Source: Maea johnstoni (taxonomy: Eukaryota > Annelida > Polychaeta > Spionida > Magelonidae). From it: a DNA stretch of 64,000 nucleotides. Location of the stretch: assembly GCA_963942565.1 (NCBI GenBank), contig OZ012685.1, positions 39,863,204-39,927,203 of the forward strand. Direction: 5' to 3'. The notes beneath the pieces are model-generated. The model searched no databases and had not been told where the DNA came from. It saw only the letters and a list, made by a program, of their open reading frames with translations. Both the position numbers and the translations under genes were made by a program. Shown piece after piece: positions 45,578 through 58,439 of the stretch (positions are counted from its first letter, which is position 1; the number at the start of each line of letters is the position of its first letter).

Positions 45578-46251
45578 AGTATGTAGCACATTCACAAATT
45601 ACCATCATAATTCACGATACTCTTGAAAATAACATAGCAAAAAAAGCATGGAATCAAAAAAATAAAGATAAAAGGAGAATTGTAGATTAAGTGGTGAATT
45701 AAATTTCTCCTTCATATACTGTCCAAGAAACACTTTCTTTACTAAGATATCACCAAAATAGCGGGGTCTATTATGCCACGGGATTGAATAGATCATATAG
45801 TAATTTACTAATGCATTCTAACTCATAGCATGTTGGTAGCTGGAAAAAATGTCATATTTTTGATCAATATGTTATAATATGGGAATACTAAATGGCACAG
45901 TCCCTGACTTTGGACTAGGAAGCTAATCTATGAGGATGTCCTGAGCAATAGGTTCACACTAAGCACATTAGCTTCCTGTCTCGTCATTTCAAGTTTTGTC
46001 AGTGTGGTAAATTGAAGAGATGATTAGTTAGACGTAAGTGCTAGTTCAATGTTCGGTGTTGATTGTTTTGGAACTGTTGGGAATAAACTTCTTATTGCAT
46101 TAGTCACTTTGCAAAAGGTACTTATGACTGGTTCCTGCTTAGTGCCCTCTAGTGGCTCGACAAAAATAGGAAATGAGAAAAAAATATGGAGAGTTGCCGT
46201 ATATTACAGCAATAGTCATTAGGTTCCTCATCAGTGAAATGTTTACTGCAT

Positions 46252-46450
46252 AACTGGTATTTTTTGCAGGCATATAATTTTCGCTATTTTCACGCTCCCC
46301 ATGATAGCGCCAAAATGACATCCTTCAAATAAATATTCAGTTTTGTATATGGTTTGGTTTAGTGCCTGAATGTGCAAATTTAAAGTAGCACAAATACCAT
46401 CCAGCAGGGCTGTAAAGAAAATTTTAGCACTCCAAATTTAAGCCATGTAC
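46252..46450 (+). repeat. Dispersed repeat (uninterrupted copy; partner at 54,420-54,835)
   Basis: CTGGTATTTT(T/C)T(G/A)CAGG, TTTTCGCTATTTTCAC, CTCCCCATGATAGCGCCAAAA and CATCCTTCAAATAAATAT are shared at about 90% identity, then AATTTAAAGTA(G/A)CACAAATACC and GCACTCCAAATT. The partner copy is broken by an inserted MITE. Confidence 0.8.
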
Positions 46451-47099
46451 AGTAACCAATTATCATCTGCAAGACACACATGATCTAACTCATACACAAA
46501 CATCTTGATAACTATATTTTGTGGAATATTTGACTGAAAAATATTTTTTAACTCCTGATTGGTTTATCAAAATCCTCTTCATATCTTTCCCAAATGCTCT
46601 GATGGGGATAAATATCACCAATAGAGTCCAGGCCTTTTTGGCTGCTCAAGCCATGGAAGGGTTAACCTGTGTGGGTCAGGATGTATTTAGTTATAAGCAC
46701 TTCATACTCTATACTCTCAGCATTTCCAAACACTTCAGAACCTCTTCAGCAGGATTATCATAGTGTGTTTGGTTTGATCATTTGTTTTCATTGTATCAAG
46801 CTGTGATAAAATGATGAATGACTGAGTTGAAAGGCCTTCTAATAATGACTTCTAACAGATCCAGATCTACTAGTTGATGGATATACTCCAGACTCCTATA
46901 ACTGTTGAGGTTAGTTAAGTTATCATTTGCTCTTTTGCATCTGCTACATGCACATATCGTTTGATGACTACACAACCAATCTGTCAATCAGAGTATTGTT
47001 TTGAAATATTGCTAACTTTATCAGGAGCAACAACTTTTAGTTAAATTTTTCTCAAGATACTGCATTATTTCCAAGACATTGTGTAATAAATAAAGAAAA

Positions 47100-49200
47100 A
47101 AATATTTAACCCTTTCTTGCCTAGAAATGATAGTAATGGTTTTATGGAAATAAGCAAATAATCTCTACTGCAGTACATAATGGAAACATTTTCTATTGAT
47201 TACCATGGAACTTTGAATCAGATTCAGGTTTCTCCAATATGAGGCCTTGCACTGAAAAGTTGGTAACTTTTCTATCTAATTAGGGCTATAACTGGGTAAG
47301 AAAACTATAATTGACTTACACCTATATTTTAAATTCTTGTTACTCCATTTGTATCTGACAGGCACTTGCCCTGACAACCTAACATAGCACGTTAAATGAC
47401 ATATATTTGAAAAGAAATTGTTAAATCATATATGAACAACATTTTTCAGTCCAATTTTCTTTGAAATATTGTCATTCCTTATGCACAATTCAGTTCTAAA
47501 TGGGGGAAAGCATTGCTGCCTTTATTTGAATGGTAGTTCCCCTCCCTTGATTGATAGTACATGTACTATCCATTTGTGGGTTGAGTCAGGAAGTTAGTCT
47601 ATAATAAGGCTATCATTTATATTTGACATCCCCTATATCAAATGCATAACTGTATTATGATAAAACTATTATGCTCCACTATTTAAACATGACACCGGTT
47701 GTGTTTTGTGCATCCAGTTGGGGAATAGTTTTATTATCCTATTATCCAGTGCCAGGATATCCTAGTTAAAGGCATACAAATGGCAAACTTATATAAATAC
47801 TCAACCAATTTAGGTCTTGAATGTAACTTTTTGACCAATTTGCTAATTCATGTCAAACATTTGAGCAGGGATTGTAGCATTTTACTAAAACAGTACCTTT
47901 CAGTCATATTTTTCTCAAAATATTGTGTTATTATCAAAATATGCATATGCATATGTGCCTGGCCACGTCTAGGTTTCAGATGTGGGCCTGTTAAAGTTAC
48001 CTCCAGAACTGTACTTAATCGCCCTCTCCTAAGATGAGCCTTAGATCAGCCAACCCCCATTAACAGTGTATTGTATTCCTTCTATATGCTAGAAAAACTG
48101 GAAAAGTACTGAAAGCACTGTTGTGCACAGGTCAAGTGGCACACAGTGATACCAGTAACGTGAAGTAGACAGCTCCCTGTCGCTCTTCACTGGTTTGTCT
48201 ATATCTCATTTGGCTATAGGATGTAGAAGCAAGCATTACTTTTTTGTAACAGGGAATGATGGAGTCCAGTAGACAGCGAAGCACACACATTTTCATCACT
48301 GGATACGCAACCAGCAGATCTCGCTCAACATATTCTGCTATACTCTTAGCCTAGGTGATGATGAGAACCACTCTAGAGGTGTGTTCTGAGCATGTGCGTG
48401 AGCAACTTCCTCTCTAATGTTAACAAATACCAGAGCCCTCATTGTCTGTCTCCTAGTGACGTCACACTGAGGCGAGATTAGGTTTACCGAGGCCTTTAAA
48501 TACAATGGGCCCTATACTAATTGGTGTGTGGCGACCAGTCCATGTTCTATTCATCTAAGAGCAGTATCACTAACTCTGATGGAATGCTGTGGTTGGTGGA
48601 CTGACACCTCATCCTGCTCCTGTTCTCCTATTGTCTGTGAGGGCCTGTAAACAACACTCCTGTCTGGCATGGCTCCAGTATGAGACAGATAGCCTCAGAC
48701 TAGTCACACGTCTGTTTTAAGAGCCCAGACATGCCTCTAGGTTCTCAATATGTCCTGGCTATTTTACGATTATCTTCGTGACTAAAGAGTTTTCAAAAGT
48801 ATTTGGAGAAGAATTGTTAAGCTGGCACTAATCTACAACTTTCGTTCAATTATTTCAAAAATTGATAACTAATTTTGAAGTTATTTTGAAGTGGTATGAT
48901 AGGTAAGGCCATAAAAGATGTAAGATGTCTGAGTAATATACTAAATAATCAGTTTTTTAAGGAAGATAATTTCAAAATTTTGATTGCAGAGTATTTTAGG
49001 GGGTTTAACTAATAAAGCATCATTTTCCTGTATATCATTTACACATGATTGCATTCATTGCTGTAATGGTCTAAAGTATGACTATTTTAATCATAGCTCT
49101 AACTAAAGCATCTTTTGAAAAGAAAATTAAAAAGGAAAGTAGTTCACAGCTCAACTAACAACTCTCCTTTAAATATGTTTTGAATAAGTGCATTACTTCA
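47100..49200. other. Mostly unremarkable intron; GC-richer island at 48,400-48,700
   Basis: AT-rich filler with weak MITE-like phrases (TTAACCCTTTCTTGCC at 47,105). The island contains GTGACGTCAC (perfect CRE-like palindrome inside AGTGACGTCACACTG) and CTGTAAACAAC. No exon is evident. Confidence 0.45.
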
Positions 49201-50956
49201 GAGTTACATTCCAAAGTATTAAAGATCCAGACGATAATTGTTTTAGCTGATTAATTTTCTCTGATAGTCATGTCCTGCGAATGAGGCTAGGTCTGTGTCT
49301 GCCAGAGTTTTTGGGCTTGTGTGTCTCATCCAGCTCCCAAGTGCCTACTCCGCCTATGGGTTGTGTATGGAGAGTTTCTACCATGATTCAGCATAGAAAA
49401 TACTACATGTACTGACTCATACTGGCCCTGCTCATATTGCAGGGTTCACCAGAACCCCCACCTCAGGGTTAATGGGGTTCAGGCAACCCATCTACCCCAG
49501 GATACACAGGGCATAAACACAGCATGGGTATCTTGTGGGTGCATTTATCATAATGCTAAATTATCTCTTGTTAGCAGTGGAAAATTGACATCGCATTTCT
49601 CATGTGGATAGGAAGGATACAAGATTACTAAATATGTGACCAGCCCACAAGACTCTAGTTATACCAATCTAATTACTTGTACGGAATAGTCAGGTTAGTG
49701 CTTTTGCCAGACCCTCCAGTATTTAGTTGTTTTGTTAAGTATTTGGGCATTTAGGTGATACTTTCAAAGGGAACCCTTTACAGGTATGGATAAACACATG
49801 CATTAAGCGATAGGGAATTTGGTTTGAAGATAGGTGAGAGTGATGTAAATATTTCATTATGGATATTTTGATGAATTTCATCATAAAGATTGGCAAGTGA
49901 TGTATTTAGCATATAGAATCTAATATCTTTTTGGTATTTTATTTAAATACAAATAAAGGATATTCTCAAAAAATAATTCATTGGTAAAAATTGGAATGTA
50001 AGTTCTGTGTTTAACTTAGAGAAATGATAATCCTTTTGATATTTTATTGATATACTATTGTAGTATTTTCTCAGACTTTAAACATGTTTTATATATGATG
50101 GAATGGAAGTTGTGTATCTACTTTAAAGTATCAAACATTCTTTATATCATATTTTGTAATAATAGAATGCAATTTTTCTCAAATTCAGAATACCTTGAAA
50201 CTCAGGGTCTAAGTGGGTTAAAAGTGTAACACATGCCTCAGGAGCAGAGCATGTGTCATGCCATCTCTTCAACTGCAGGAATCCTGGGAGATAGAACTGC
50301 AGCTGCTGTGCCTGTCTCACTGGAAGGATTCTGTAGTTCAGGTGTGGGGTTCTCTAGTAATTTTCATGGGTCTGGATCCACTCAGGATTGGTAGTAGAAG
50401 TTTCCTTAACTCTCTCAGGCCCAGAGTAATTCTTGAAGACTATCATCTGGACCTATGATACTTTTGAAAATAACTTCAGAATGACACATATTTTCATGAA
50501 CTATCAGAAGAAAAGTTGTAGGTTTAGTTCTGCTAAATATTTCATCTTTTTTTCAATATGCTCAGACCAGAGAGATCTTACTGAAATAGTTGGTCCTTTT
50601 GGGGGATTGCTTCAGTCTTGTTTGGTAAAGCAAACTGTACTTGAAGAGCCAAGGCCACCACCCAAGGTGCAGCATGAAAAGGCTTTTATGCCAAGATGTT
50701 CAGCACCCATCCCAATCTTTCTTTGGATGTGTGTAGCATCTGTAGTGACAGTTCATTGAATGTTGCTAGATATGAATATGAATGATAACTCCTTTGGTAC
50801 GTCTGGTATTGAAAAATGATGAGCTTCCAATGTAGGTCAGACCTAGCCCATACATGTGCTGAGTGAATATTGTGAGGTAGGCCTGCACAAGAGTAGGGTG
50901 TTGGGGGCAGAGGGGTTTGGGCTTGAATAAATCCCTTCATGTTCAGAACTTCCTAA

Positions 50957-51140
50957 TTAACCCTTCTAATGCTATAGCTACTTTCCTCAAAAGCACAAGG
51001 ACGCAAACCCTGTTGTGTTGGTATTCAATGGAAAGTTCTCATTGAGTACTCTCAGATGAGTACCAGGGTTTAAGTAATTTTTCGGGTTTTTTGCATCATT
51101 TTGTATTGGCAAAATTAGCCACCTGCAGCATAAGGGTTAA
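50957..51140. mobile_element. TTAA-ended MITE family A copy, 184 bp
   Basis: It begins TTAACCCTTCTAATGCTATAG and ends CTGCAGCATAAGGGTTAA. A short internal deletion relative to the 210-bp copies removes part of the GATTTTTGAAAAC segment. Confidence 0.85.
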
Positions 51141-52267
51141 AAAAGAAAATCATTTATTGGTCTAGGCTGATAATGCACTCTCCCTACAACAAAATATTCT
51201 TCCCTAAGCATCTTGTATTTCGCTTGGCATGAAATACCACTCAGTAACTAGGAATCCGTAGCTTGATATTTATCCGTCCCTTCCACCCTGGTGCAGCAAA
51301 TGCCAGTGTCTGCGGCGGGGCGGCGGTGGAGGCTGGGGGGTGTTTGGCGTAGTAGCATGTGAACAGCAAGTTGTATAACCCATCTGTTCCCTTCCACTCG
51401 CCTCAGAGGACCTGCTTGTAAACACACTCATGATCGATGCCTACCTGCAATGACCTTTTGGCACCGACTCTGTTGGCTGCTGCTGCCCTCTTTTGGACAT
51501 AACAGGAACTAAAATGGAATGCTGTTCGGATCTCTCATAGTGGTCCACAAACCAATACTGGCTGTTCTTTACTATAGATGATTGTTGCTTAAACCTCTGC
51601 AGCAGGATTAATATACCTGTTTTAAGCCATTCACGCCTGGAGCTAACACAGTCTTACTCTTATTTTTACATATCTTGATAACAAAGGAATATTTTTTAGA
51701 AAAGTTTGTTCTTAATGAGTTCCTCAATCCCTTTTCTTCTCCCCATTTTTCAAATGTCACTCAGTTTTACAAGTTAGATTGCTGTTGCTAGACCTTGTAT
51801 GCATACCAGATGTAGGTGGGTTTAGCTGCAATGTGGTTCATTCTGATTTTGGGCAATATTGTACCCATCCTAGATAGCACTAGCTAATTCCTTCACTCTC
51901 CTCCATTTAATCTAACCGCTTTAACCCAAAATCATCCTTTAGAAATTGTGGTCTGGATCTATGATAATTAAGGAAATTAGGAATGATTTTACAAAATATT
52001 TGAAGAAGAGTTACTGGTTGTGTTGAGATTTACATTTCTCTTTCAAGAACTTTTCTTTAGGGAATAGTACCAGTACTCGATACAATACAAATATCGATAT
52101 CGAATAAATACTGTATCATTTATGATCTGTAATACTGGTGAGAGCCAAGAATAATTCATATTCAATTTAAAAAAATGATTCCTGATAATATGAATTTATG
52201 ATATTTTTATTGTGTATGCAATTTGGACAAAACAGATTGATTGTTATTGGATTACCTAACTAATGAC

Positions 52268-52568
52268 CAGGGGCTTAGCCACCTATGTGTCCAACGTGTC
52301 ATTTGGACACCCAAAACAATGTTTTGGACACACAAAAGTTTATGTCAGAATTTGCTGATGATAACTTTTCTTAGAAGATAGAAGGTGTAGAAGCTGTAGT
52401 GTCACTTTTATAAGACACAAAGCAGTTACTGGCCTAAAAAAGCAAAATTTGTAAATATATAGGGTTTATTCTATTAGTAGTATGTACTTTGCATCACACT
52501 TTGAACACGCAAAAGTCTATGAAACCTCTATTTGGACACCCTGTTTCCAAATATTGGCTAAGACCATG
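52268..52568. mobile_element. hAT-type MITE, 301 bp, perfect 8-bp target duplication
   Basis: The ends are CAGGGGCTTAGCCACC and TTGGCTAAGACCATG. CTAATGAC occurs on both sides (52,260-52,267; 52,569-52,576). The interior keeps TCATTTGGACACCCAAAAC but is otherwise diverged from the 314-bp copies. Confidence 0.92.
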
Positions 52569-53730
52569 CTAATGACTATATTATATCTGATGGCTTACCT
52601 GGGTATATAACATTTAAAGTTCAGGGTCTAATAGCATCTCTTACTAGCAAGTGCACCCTGGAGGCTAGAGTTACTGTCTACCCTGAACCATACTTTTGTG
52701 TTTAACCCTTATTACTTTTGGTGGCTTAAATTTCCTAGATGTAATCATTGGGTAGTTAATTCCATGAGCGATGTATACAAATTGTGCTCAATTTGTGATT
52801 AATTCAGAAATGAAAATTGACACATTCCTATTACTGTAAGTTGAACCTTGAAGGAATAGACTGGCATAACACAAATGCACTTGATGGTAATAACAGCAGA
52901 AATCAGCACATTATAAGAAGCTGTCAGTCATCATAACTGGCAAACTGGTGCCTGGATATAACGCTATAGAGGCAGTGCATTGCTTATTCCTGCATTAAGA
53001 TCAAGAGTTTTGAAACTCTCATGCATGAGTTTAATAACTAAGAATTAATGGAAGTTGTAATTAATGGAAGTGTAATGAATGTGTACTGTTTTTACTGCAG
53101 TGACTATGGAATACATCATAGGCAGTGCTGCCACCTATAAAGCATTGAGTTAACTAAATATAGAAAAGTCCTACTGTTGATGACTTGGATGAAGAGGTTG
53201 ACTTGCCTTTGAGCAAATAGATAATAGTCTTGGATGTAACACATATAAAAGACCTTTCTAAATACTAAGTTCTGAGAGTAATTTTGCAAAAAATCTGGTG
53301 TTTGCAAGTTGATATGACTCCGTGACTCCTGGCTATGTGAGTCCCTATATTCAGTATGCAAGTAGCATCCAAGGCTTGGCATAAGTTGGCAATACCATAA
53401 CAAGCCCTGCAGGACTAGATGCTACTAGGACTAATTACCCTGGTTTATTTTCATTAGCCCTGTGCTATTGGGCCACAACAACCCAGCTACTTGGGTAATG
53501 TCTTTCAGGCAAAAGCATTACTGGGAAAATACTTTAGGGGTGAAACAAACAAGTTACCAATAAGTCATCTTCAAAATTTGTGTTAAGAGTTTTAGTTTTT
53601 TTTCTTTTTTAGGTTATATATACTGTATTCTAGATACAAACAACACTTTGGAGAGTAACTATTTTGCATGAAATGTTAAGATGCTGTATGCTCACAGGTT
53701 ATGATGAGAAAACTCTACAGGCCGCACACT

Positions 53731-54228
53731 AGTGGCTAGTCTTGGAGGAAGATAAAAGGGCTACTCTTTTCTCCTGGCTTCCCGGGCTGGCTCTAGGAGG
53801 AATATAAAAGGGCTGCTACTCTTTTCTCCTGGCTTCCCTGGCTGGCTCTAGGAGGAATATAAAAGGGCTACTCTTTTCTCCTGGCTTCCCTGGCTGGTTC
53901 TAGGAGGAATATAAAAGGGCTACTCTTTTCTCCTGGCTTCCCTGGCTGGCTCTAGCAGGAAGATAAAAGGGCTACTCTTTTCTCCTGGCTTCCCTGGCTG
54001 GCTCTAGCAGGAAGATAAAAGGGCTACTCTTTTCTCCTGGCTTCCCTGGCTGGCTCTAGCGGGAAGATAAAAGGGCTACTCTTTTCTCCTGGCTTCCCTG
54101 GCTGGCTCTAGCAGGAAGATAAAAGGGCTACTCTTTTCTCGTGGCTTCCCTGGCTGGTTCTAGGAGGAATATAAAAGGGCTACTCTTTTCTCCTGGCTTC
54201 CCTGGCTTCCCTGGCTGGCTGTAGATGA
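53731..54228 (+). repeat. 52-bp minisatellite, nine copies, each with a TATAAAAGGG-like motif
   Basis: Units contain (A)TATAAAAGGGCTACTC or GATAAAAGGGCTACTC, then TTTTCTCCTGGCTTCCCTGG and CTGGCTCTAG(G/C)AGGAA. Two unit subtypes (GGAGGAATAT and GCAGGAAGAT) alternate in blocks, showing block-wise expansion. Confidence 0.95.
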
Positions 54229-54514
54229 TCAATGAGAGGCGTTGGCAAGCGAGGCCCAGGAGGGCCGCGGCTGGAGAAAGCAGGAGGCAGCACTAAGCTC
54301 AGCACTAATGAGAACGAGTGTGCTTGTCTGGGCAAAGCATTTAAACCCATTCATGCCCACAGTTCACCTGGAAAGGAATTGCGTAATTTTGTTTGTGGTT
54401 TGTCTGCCATACTGAGATACTGGTATTTTCTACAGGGATTTAATTTTCGCTATTTTCACACTCCCCATGATAGCGCCAAAAAAACATCCTTCAAATAAAT
54501 ATCTATAAAGTGAT

Positions 54515-54748
54515 AAGGCCTAAAAAAAGAAATTGATTGTTTCCTATAATGGTCCGAAAAAAGGGTAGGTAGGTCGGAAAAAAAAGTTTTTTTGCACTAT
54601 TTTTTTGGTCAAAAATGTGTGTTTTATGCATGATTTACGTTGATTGGGAGTTGGGAGGGTGGAAAAAACTTTAGGGTACGGATTTTTTTGAATAAAAAGT
54701 TGTTAGGGTAGAGTTACAGGAAACAAAGAACTTTTTTTTTAGGCCTAA
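54515..54748. mobile_element. MITE with AGGCCTAAAAAAAG ends, about 233 bp
   Basis: The left end AAGGCCTAAAAAAAG is inverted at the right as CTTTTTTTTTAGGCCTAA. Inside is a G/T-rich body (GGGTAGGTAGGTCGG and GATTGGGAGTTGGGAGGG). It sits inside the dispersed repeat that is continuous at 46,252-46,450, so it is the younger of the two. Confidence 0.85.
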
Positions 54749-54840
54749 GTATATAGTTAGAGTGCTTGAATGCACGAATTTAAAGTAACACAAATACCTT
54801 CCAGCACTCCAAATTAAAGCTGTATGAGGCTTTATTGTGA

Positions 54841-54996
54841 CTGGCCAGTTGTTTTTGGTGTTGAAAATGGTAGTAGCAGGGGAAACCATCGCCTAATAGC
54901 CCCAACCGCAAGTCAATCTACGCACATGCCTTGAGAGAGTTTCAAACCTGGGAAATGGTGAGAGACAGCAAGCAGTTGGTGGCAATGTCTCATATC
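54841..54996 (-). mobile_element. SINE copy (reverse)
   Basis: On the minus strand: ATTGCCACCAACTGCTTGC, GTCTCTCACCATTTCCC, AGGTTTGAAACTC (box B relic), GACTTGCGGTTGGGG, GCGATGGTTTCCC and the end ACCAAAAACAACTGGCCAG. It begins right after the dispersed repeat that holds the MITE at 54,515. Confidence 0.75.
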
Positions 54997-55489
54997 AAAC
55001 AGTACATTATGTAAGTTGTAAGTTGCTATTCCTGTTGCATATAAAAAGCCCATATCTGATATTTTCCAAATATTTTTTTTTATCTATGGAGTTACATTCA
55101 AGTTAGCCAGGTCATGTGTGTACTGTGGGTGTAAATAGGTTAATGTGTCCAATCACCATGGCATGCTCTTGTAATGAATGGGTTAAGGTTAATGGCAGGC
55201 TTCCCCAGAACAAATTACACTGACCATAGATTTTCCTCTGAAATTAACATTGATTAGGGGTAGTTGAGGAGCAAGTCATTGATCTGTGTTCATTGGCTGT
55301 AGGCTTGGTCTTATTTGTGTAACTTCTCACCTATCACTTGCCGATGGACTTAATCTCTTCACAAAGTCATCTTTCCCTATTCCAGATATCTTTCAAACCA
55401 TGCAAGGAGCTAAATGTATATTTTTTTCCTGCAATATACTATCCTTATTTGCTAAGTAATACTAATTCCTCAGCCTCATCACTATAACA

Positions 55490-55709
55490 TCATAATCATA
55501 CACATAATCATCCTCATAGTCATCATCATCATCATCATCATCATCATTGTCATTTTCATCATTTTTACATCATCATTATTATCTTTATTTTCATCATCAT
55601 CATCATCATCATCATCGTCATCATCATTTTCATCATCATCATCATCATCGTCATCATCATTTTCATCATCATCGTCATCATTATAATCATCATCATCATC
55701 AAACCCGCT

Positions 55710-55741
<32 letters not shown>

Positions 55742-55830
55742 TTCCATATTCATCACCATCCTCTATCATCATTATCATCATCATCATCATATCATGATGA
55801 TGATGATCATCATCATCATATCATCACATC
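55490..55830. repeat. (CAT)n array, about 340 bp
   Basis: Long (CAT)n with TTT and CGT interruptions that recur at regular places (CATTTTCATCATCATC units), and a short inverted ATGATGATGATGATC part near 55,795. Asp-, His- and Met-rich frames here follow from composition. Confidence 0.95.
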
Positions 55831-56226
55831 ATATTGTGACTATCACCGTCCCTTCCCTGCTATGTTTGTCCCTAATCTCAATGAATTGTTTATCTGCTCA
55901 TCTTTCATAAGCTTCAGCCAGTCAATATAGGAGCACTGCACATGTTGATCTCCCCTCCGGATTCTGCCATCCTCAAGGGTGCATCAGACTTGACACATGA
56001 CCTTCTGTAGGACGGAGCCTCCTGATGGAGAGTGAAATGTTTAGCCCCAGAGAATGCAGTGCCCATGATAAAACCTAGCTGCTGGAATCATCTGTCACAG
56101 GAGAAAGCACTTTGATACTTGGCAGTATGGTATTGGATTATTTGCTGCTGAAGGCTGGCTCACATAGGCTAGAGAGGAGGGGAGTAAGTACAGAAGGGGT
56201 TCCATTCCTTGTCTATGCGCATCTCT

Positions 56227-56439
56227 TTAACCCTTATGCTGCTGGTTCCTAATTGGGCCACTACAAAATTATGCAAAATAGCAGAAAAATCACTGAAACC
56301 CTGGCACATGGGTACTCATCTGAGAGTTCTCATCGAGAGCTTTCCAATTAATACCAATATGACAGGTTTTAGATGGTTTTCAAAAATCTTTGCCTCCTTG
56401 TTCTTTGGACAAAAGCAGGCTCAGATTTGGAAGTGTTAA
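56227..56439. mobile_element. TTAA-ended MITE family A copy, 213 bp (reverse)
   Basis: It begins TTAACCCTTATGCTGCTGG and ends CAGATTTGGAAGTGTTAA. It has TGACAGGTTTTAGATGG and TCTTTGCCTCCTTGTTCTTTG. Confidence 0.85.
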
Positions 56440-56946
56440 AGGAAGCACATGCCATGTGTTCCTGCACCGCATGTACCAAAAAGGAGTGAATAGGTGAACC
56501 TGATGTTACACAATAACAATATGTATTAATTGCACTGCATATTCTGAGAGAGAGTACTTCGTATGTGTAATGTGTACCTGACAATATCAAATAGCATTAT
56601 GTAATTGAACTGATGCACTTAAGGGGAGTACATAAGTGTACTTGACATTATACGGTGACAGTATTTTATTGCTCCCCATGTATTGGTAGGAAATAGACAG
56701 CATCATTTAATTACACTGCACATACTGCAAGGGAGTTTATCTGACATTATACTATAACGGTACATGTATGTAGTTACAGTGCTTGTTTTGAGTGGAGGCT
56801 CTTGCATAAATACTCTGTTATTACTAAAAGGGAGTACATAATGGAGCTGACATTTGAAGTACTATAAAAGGATAGAAAATAGATCATGATGCTCTCTTTG
56901 TTATTACTTATATAATGAGGAATATAACTAAAACAGGTTATTGCTG

Positions 56947-57120
56947 CAGGGCTCGAAATAAAGATTTTATCCATGGAGCCCATTTGCATCTTCTAAAGCT
57001 ACCTACAGGTGTTGTGTATAGAAACCAGTACATCTTTGGGCTCCCTGCAGAAATTTGAGGGAGCCGCAGGAGAATTCAAGGGAGCCCTCGGCTCCCTGCA
57101 CCCCATAATTTCAAGTCCTG
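56947..57120. mobile_element. Possible hAT-type MITE, 174 bp
   Basis: The ends CAGGGCTCGAAATAA and ATAATTTCAAGTCCTG are inverted repeats. Inner GGAGCC, GGGCTCCCTGCAG and GGGAGCCCTCGGCTCC phrases are partly palindromic. No clear target duplication is seen. Confidence 0.6.
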
Positions 57121-57805
57121 TGCTGGAGATGTTAAATATTGTAAGCTGTACCTCAAATGGATACAGTGACCATTGAGGTTTTCATAATGTTGGTCTCCCA
57201 GTGCATAAATATCCCATTTAATTGCAGTGCTACTCTCTCAGTATGAACGAGTACAATATGGTCTCACTCTAAGGGTATTTGTAGGCATTGGTTCTGCTCC
57301 ACTGTGTGTTCTGGCTCATCCGTGGATTATTCGAGATGTGCCTCATGCATCCACAGCCCCGTCTCCCCGCTGGGAACGAGTATTGATTGTGAAATAAATC
57401 CCCAGAAGTTTAACTAAGATGCTGCCAGCAAAGACGTGTTGTCTTCTTGTGTAGTGTTGGGTATTTCTCGCCACAGCCTTGTGTTGCATCGAAGAGGAAT
57501 AATTTTGGTTTCATATTCACCTTGTGGCATGGTCTGCCTGGGAATGTCCCTTTATGAGTGTGACTGATCAACTTCATCCACTTGTGGAGGAACATGATGG
57601 TCTATACAGGCATACCAGCAACATGAGGTGTATAGCTCCCTTCCCCCTTACAGTGTGCAAATACAGAGTGACTTGGCTGCTTGTTTCATATTGGCTGAGG
57701 TATCAAGACTGCTTGTCTACAGACCATTGGCACAAAGTGGACTTGATTAGACCCACTGTAATCTGAAATGTTCATAGTTTTAGCCTTTCTAAGATCACTG
57801 CTTTT

Positions 57806-57838
57806 ACAATCATGATCATGATCATGATCATTATCATT

Positions 57839-57887
<49 letters not shown>

Positions 57888-58140
57888 ATATCATCATTAT
57901 CATTGTCATCATTGTCATAATCATCATCTTTATCATCCTCATCATTGTCATCATCATCATCATTATTATCATCATCATCATTATCATTATCTTAAATGTT
58001 CTCAACATACTCACAATCATCATCATCACCACCAGTGTTCTTATAATCTCACTCACATAATCACGATCATTGTTGTTATCATTACCATTGCTATGCTTCA
58101 TAATTATGGCAGTCATTATTTTCATCATCATCATTATAAT
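57806..58140. repeat. (CAT)n / (ATG)n array, about 330 bp
   Basis: It starts with ATCATGATCATGATCATG palindromic units and continues as (CAT)n with ATT and GTC interruptions. Ile- and Met-rich frames here are by-products. Confidence 0.95.
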
Positions 58141-58278
58141 CAATAAAAGAAATGTCCAAATTCATGAAATTAACCATGTATAACTTCCTTAATCATTTAC
58201 TTCAGGTTTTGATAACGTTTTCTGCTTTTAGTGTTGCTGTGAAGGTATTTGGAATTTAGTTTTCCTTCGTCAAAAAAA

Positions 58279-58434
58279 CACTGCCTAACCCCAAGTCACT
58301 GGCAACTTTCTCACATACCAGTAATTATTTAAGTTGCTGGTCGGTGGGATTCAAACCTAGACAGTGGTGAAACTCTGTGAGAGACAGCTAGCAGTCAGTG
58401 GCAATGCCTTAGACCACGCGGCCATCAGGGTAGA
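58279..58434 (-). mobile_element. SINE copy (reverse), complete head
   Basis: On the minus strand: CCCTGATGGCCGCGTGGTCT (box A region), AAGGCATTGCCACTGACTGC, AGGTTTGAATCCCACC (box B), GTATGTGAGAAAGTTGCC and AGTGACTTGGGGTTAGGCAG. Together with the copy at 9421 it defines the family: a tRNA-like head of about 80-95 bp and a conserved body. Confidence 0.85.
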
Positions 58435-58439
58435 CCCCT

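Noticed and set aside
54232-54498. 88-codon frame starting MRGVGKRGPGGPRLEKAGG
   Set aside because: No domain, and it runs into a dispersed repeat that is non-coding at 46,252; probably chance.
55482-55930. Asp-, Met- and His-rich frames
   Set aside because: By-products of the (CAT)n array; the same applies at 30,486-30,792 and 57,772-58,143.
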